Origin: Parus major
Lineage: Eukaryota; Chordata; Aves; Passeriformes; Paridae
Assembly (NCBI RefSeq): GCF_001522545.3
Contig: NC_031768.1
Location: 100,166,214 to 100,230,213 of the forward strand
Direction: 5' to 3'
Length of the DNA: 64,000 nucleotides
Part shown: one piece after another, positions 60,495 through 64,000 of the stretch
Layout of the letters: the number at the start of each line of letters is the position of its first letter
Numbering within the stretch: the stretch's first letter is position 1
Made by a program: the position numbers and the translations under genes
Notes under the pieces: generated by a model
Databases searched by the model: none
What the model saw: the letters and a program-made list of their open reading frames with translations, nothing else
Told to the model about the DNA's origin: nothing

Positions 60495-60697
60495 TGAGCT
60501 CCATTACCAGAGTTAACTGTTTGAAAATGGAGGTTTCAGAGAGATCATCAGCTTCCTTAGGCAGCGATTTCAAGTGAGGTGACAAATACACTGAGCTATA
60601 TTATCCATGAAAATAGAGCAATTTCTTCAATCACATGAAATGATGATGGATCAGCCGGTAAACTCATTCCTTATGTCTTGAAATGCTAAGGAACCTG

Positions 60698-60703
60698 AAT
60701 AAA
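60698..60703 (+). promoter_or_regulatory. poly(A) signal downstream of the candidate terminal exon
   Basis: AATAAA in GAACCTGAATAAAGTACTCC, followed about 25 bp later by a T-rich run. It would place a transcript end near 60725 if the exon is real. AATAAA is common in AT-rich DNA. Confidence 0.25.
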
Positions 60704-60730
60704 GTACTCCACAACAATGCCAGTACTATT

Positions 60731-62689
60731 TTTTTTTTTCTAGTGCTAATGAAAGACAAACAGAAAAATAGTTTTAAACAGAGGAAATATTTGTCCTATG
60801 GTGTGTTCAACACAGCCTCTTCATAGCCTCAGGTGAACTGTAAGATTAATGTGAAACATTAAAAATGAATACCAAGATATTTTATTAAAAGATTAATAAT
60901 GGTGAGTTTTCTAAAACACAGAAAAATGGCATTCCCATTGAGAAATTTAATGGATCAAAGTATAAATATTAGGTGCATAAGTGTACAGCTGTTGGCAATA
61001 GATTTTAAAACATTGATATTTTCAGTCTACCATGATCAACTTGAAAATCTCCATAGACTTCTTTTTTTTTCTCTATTGTTTTTACATAATATTTGCATAT
61101 AAAAACATATAAAAATATCAGCAAGGGTGTTGGAAGCAGACAACTTCTTTCAGTTAGCCATCTAAAAGCATTCTGACCTTAAATCACTTTATTTTTTGTG
61201 TTCTATGTCTCCAGCTATCACCATATTTATTCCTTAACACTACATTGTACCTTTCTAAAAAAAAAAAAATCCAGAGAAATGTTCCACTTGGAGGTTAGAA
61301 ACCCACCAGTCCTCCCAATAATGAAAATGTGCATATGATGTGTACTTTTTTTATTTTTTATTACCCGTCTTTTACATACATGTAGTTGTTTTCACTGAAG
61401 TGGGGTTTTTCTCAGGATCGATGGACATGTGATTTCTTGGGAATAATCTTGCTTGAATCCTGACAATCTAACTTTGACTCAAAATATGTTAAGAAAAACA
61501 ATACTCTGTAAGAAAGCTCATTGAATTCAGAAGGTGACGCCTATACAATTATGTATGCAAGAATCCTAAAATAGGAATTAAACTGCAAAATGTGTGACAT
61601 TTGACCATGACTTGGCTGTATTTTGTTTGATTGGTTGGTTTGTTTTAATTCAGAACAGTAGATAACTATTTAGAACCTAGACTACAGTAAAATCTGAGGG
61701 AAAAATTACTGAAAATAGTGTGCAAAGGTTTACTATGTTCACTTGGAGCAGCAAGGGACTAAAGATGTCATTTTAGTTTCTCCTTCCTGTTTATTTTTCT
61801 GTTTCAATGCTGTGTATTGGCTTTCTATCAGAAGCATTCTAAGCATCTTGTGTGTCTTTTACACACACATTTGTAAATCTGTTAGTAAACAGTCAAACCG
61901 GTATTTACATGTCAGCCTAACCAAATATTAAAGCTTGGTAAATCCTTGCTCCAGAAATGACTTAGGATTATTTACTTACTTTTGAAGACAGGAAATTTTC
62001 ATAAGATATTTGCAATTTAGTGATTTTTAAAAAAAATAAAAAAATTCCTTTGAAATAAGGGGTATATACAAAAAATACTTTTTATACTGATCTGAAAATT
62101 TTCCATTGCCAATTTCAGTTTTCTTTTTTCATCTGAAAAGTTGATACAGTGAATTATCTTCAAGTGAAAATGACAGAAAAATTATCAGTACTCAATAAAA
62201 CTCATCTAGCAGTAGTTTAATGATTTTTATTCCATTATAGCTACTCTGAACTTTCATGAAGTGAGGAGCATATCTACTCACTTTTGTTATTTTCATTCTG
62301 CTATTTTTTAAAAAATGATTAAAAACACAATCTTTAATATGCATAATTTCAAGATATCTTTTCTCTTCTGGGAAACATAACTCTTCAGAACTGTTGTAAT
62401 TATTCCTTCTTTCATAAAACTTCTAAAATGGGCAAAAGTGACTAACTTGTTTGCCTCTCTCATGGAGCAATGTCTTGTTCCCCTGTTTCTAAGGTACTGG
62501 TGACTGTGCACTCATGAAAGAAAAAGAAAATTCACTTCTCCTACAGAATGGGATGTTTCATCTCACCCTTCAGGTACATGAAAATATTGCTCCCGTCATA
62601 AACTTCAAGAAAAAAATATTTATTTCAGAACACAGTTCCAAGATTAAAATCTCATGTATTATTACTACAGATCATGGTTATTAAATGAA
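60731..62689. other. unclassified AT-rich DNA
   Basis: No gene or repeat is recognised. A and T homopolymers are frequent (for example A12-13 near 61258). Confidence 0.6.
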
Positions 62690-62975
62690 AATTTGTCAAA
62701 AATGCACATCCCGAGTGATCAAAACAAGCCATGAGTGTCAAGGAAAGCCAATGCCAACAGGAGCCAAGGTTGAGCCCATCAGCAATGGTGGTAGCTTCTC
62801 TGGGATAACAGATTTAAGAGGGTCAGAAAACTGCTGGACAGCAGCCAGAGAACGCAGTGAGAGTATGTGAGAGAAACTGCCCTGCAGACAACAGGGAAGA
62901 AGAAGGGAGAAAGTGTCCTCCAGGTGCTTCAGATACCAGAGCATAAATTCCCTTGCAGCCTATGATAACTTTTAG
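62690..62975 (+). repeat. ERV-like dispersed avian repeat fragment
   Basis: This GC-richer block has landmarks I associate with a repeat seen many times in bird genomes: GTGAGAGTATGTGAGAGAAA, CTGCCCTGCAGACAACAGGG, GTCCTCCAGGTGCTTCAGAT and AAATTCCCTTGCAGCCTATG. That repeat is thought to be of endogenous-retroviral origin. The copy is short and diverged. Both strands carry open frames of about 60 codons with no coding character. Family assignment is from memory of the pattern only. Confidence 0.45.
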
Positions 62976-64000
62976 CCCATTGAGAGTTTTTTAAATGTTG
63001 CTGACAGCTCCAAATGTGTCTGGTTAAGTGGAAACAAATATCTGTGAGTTATATGGTACCTTGGCCAAGTGATTGATTCAATGGTAAGCAGCAAAGCTAT
63101 GCCAAAAGGGAGCAGCATTTGGAATCTTGCTCATCAGATGCCTCGTTAATATTTTGGTATGTGTGCTATGTGTGCCTATGTGAGCCCAAGCACACCAAAA
63201 TAGTTCATTAGGTTTTGTAATTCAGATTGAAGAAAAAAATCGTGTTTCTTCTGTACATTTTAGTTCTCAAATAAACCCTAAAAAAAAAAGGGGGGGGGGG
63301 TTGGGGGGTTGGTGGAAATAATTTAATGTAATTAATTAACACTTTAATTTTTAACCTTTGTGTAATACCCTGTCCTTATTTTCAACACTCTTATTTTTGT
63401 GATTCTACAGGCTGCATGCTCTGATATTCTTTGATTGTATGTTAGGTTCTTTTTCATCTGGTGTTAAGACTACTACAATTTTTTTCCCCCCAAGTCATTA
63501 TATTTCAGAAAGGCACTGTTCAGCTCTCTTTCTCCTTGTGTTACACAAAATGTTCTAGACAAAATATTTTTATCCCTCCTTCCTCTGTGCTGTATTTCAG
63601 TACTGAGTCAAAAAAATCACTTTCAGATAAAGCAAATATACATAGACACATATATTTACATAGACATATTTACGTATTTGTTAAGTTATCCTTTTAAAAG
63701 CATTTGATTTTTTTTTTATCAGTTAAAAAGCTTTAAAACCTCCTGCTGAGTGACTTCCTTGCTAAAGAAAGGCTTTATAACTATGTTATTTTCTTCTGTG
63801 GACAAGATGGCTTAAACTAGGTGACAAATAAAGTTAGTTTCAGTACAAGTTTAAAAGAGAAAGACACATCAGCAGGCATTCAAGATTAGAAGAGAATATA
63901 ATTTGACTTTCTTACTTCCATGTAGCTCAGGCTTTATTCAGATTTTTATTCTTAAAAAGGGAAAACTGACTTAAATAGAGCTATATTGCAATGTAGTGAA
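62976..64000. other. unclassified AT-rich DNA with a G-rich run
   Basis: No gene is recognised. At 63280-63315 an A10 run is followed by G11, TT, G6, TT, GGTGG. Confidence 0.6.
63290..63315 (+). repeat. G-rich run with quadruplex potential
   Basis: G11-TT-G6-TT-GGTGG on the + strand. The long G-run can supply several quadruplex tracts. It is preceded by A10. Confidence 0.85.

Noticed and set aside
1..64000. CRISPR array, operons, phage or bacterial mobile elements
   Set aside because: No regularly spaced direct repeats, no ribosome-binding-site/ORF pattern and no bacterial gene families. All recognisable elements are vertebrate retroelements.

Overview
The window reads as nuclear DNA from a bird, most likely a passerine. 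The evidence is about a dozen CR1 LINE copies, several ending in the avian CR1 3' tail (ATTCTATG-type repeats), plus a tRNA-Ile-derived SINE of the kind described in songbirds and class II endogenous-retrovirus LTRs. The sequence is mostly AT-rich. I find no complete protein-coding gene, no rRNA or functional tRNA, no CRISPR array and nothing bacterial. Nearly all open frames are chance frames or translations of repeats. The window is best described as intergenic or intronic DNA.

Layout. 0-5 kb: mostly unclassified DNA, a candidate LTR (656-1134) and a CR1 scrap (3846-4020). 5.4-6.2 kb: an antisense CR1 split by a solo LTR with a perfect 6-bp target-site duplication. 6.2-12.7 kb: unclassified AT-rich DNA. 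12.7-16.7 kb: four CR1 copies, including a convergent inverted pair. 20.9 kb: an older CR1 scrap. 24.5-26.5 kb: the longest CR1, keeping decayed reverse-transcriptase sequence. 29.5-30.1 kb: a 176-bp pure polypyrimidine tract and a second solo LTR of the same family as the 5.9-kb copy, again with a perfect 6-bp duplication. 33.7-35.6 kb: two further LTR-like segments. 42-43.5 kb: a nested cluster (CR1 split by an LTR carrying a TATC microsatellite, then a tRNA-Ile SINE, then another candidate LTR). 44 kb: a CA/TA microsatellite. 49.2-50.1 kb: two CR1 segments back to back, looking like one copy with its 3' part inverted. 54.5 and 59.8 kb: CR1 scraps. 62.7 kb: an ERV-like dispersed repeat. 63.3 kb: a G-rich run.

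The only hint of a host gene is on the + strand at 55-61 kb. A 43-codon open stretch with plausible splice sites (55380-55509) is phase-compatible with a possible last exon (60319-60494) that has a strong acceptor, a stop and a downstream AATAAA. I cannot identify the protein and hold the model at low confidence.

I do not see a convincing new biological system. The strongest results are the paired class II solo LTRs with intact promoter and poly(A) architecture, the nested insertion chronology, and the inverted CR1 structures.
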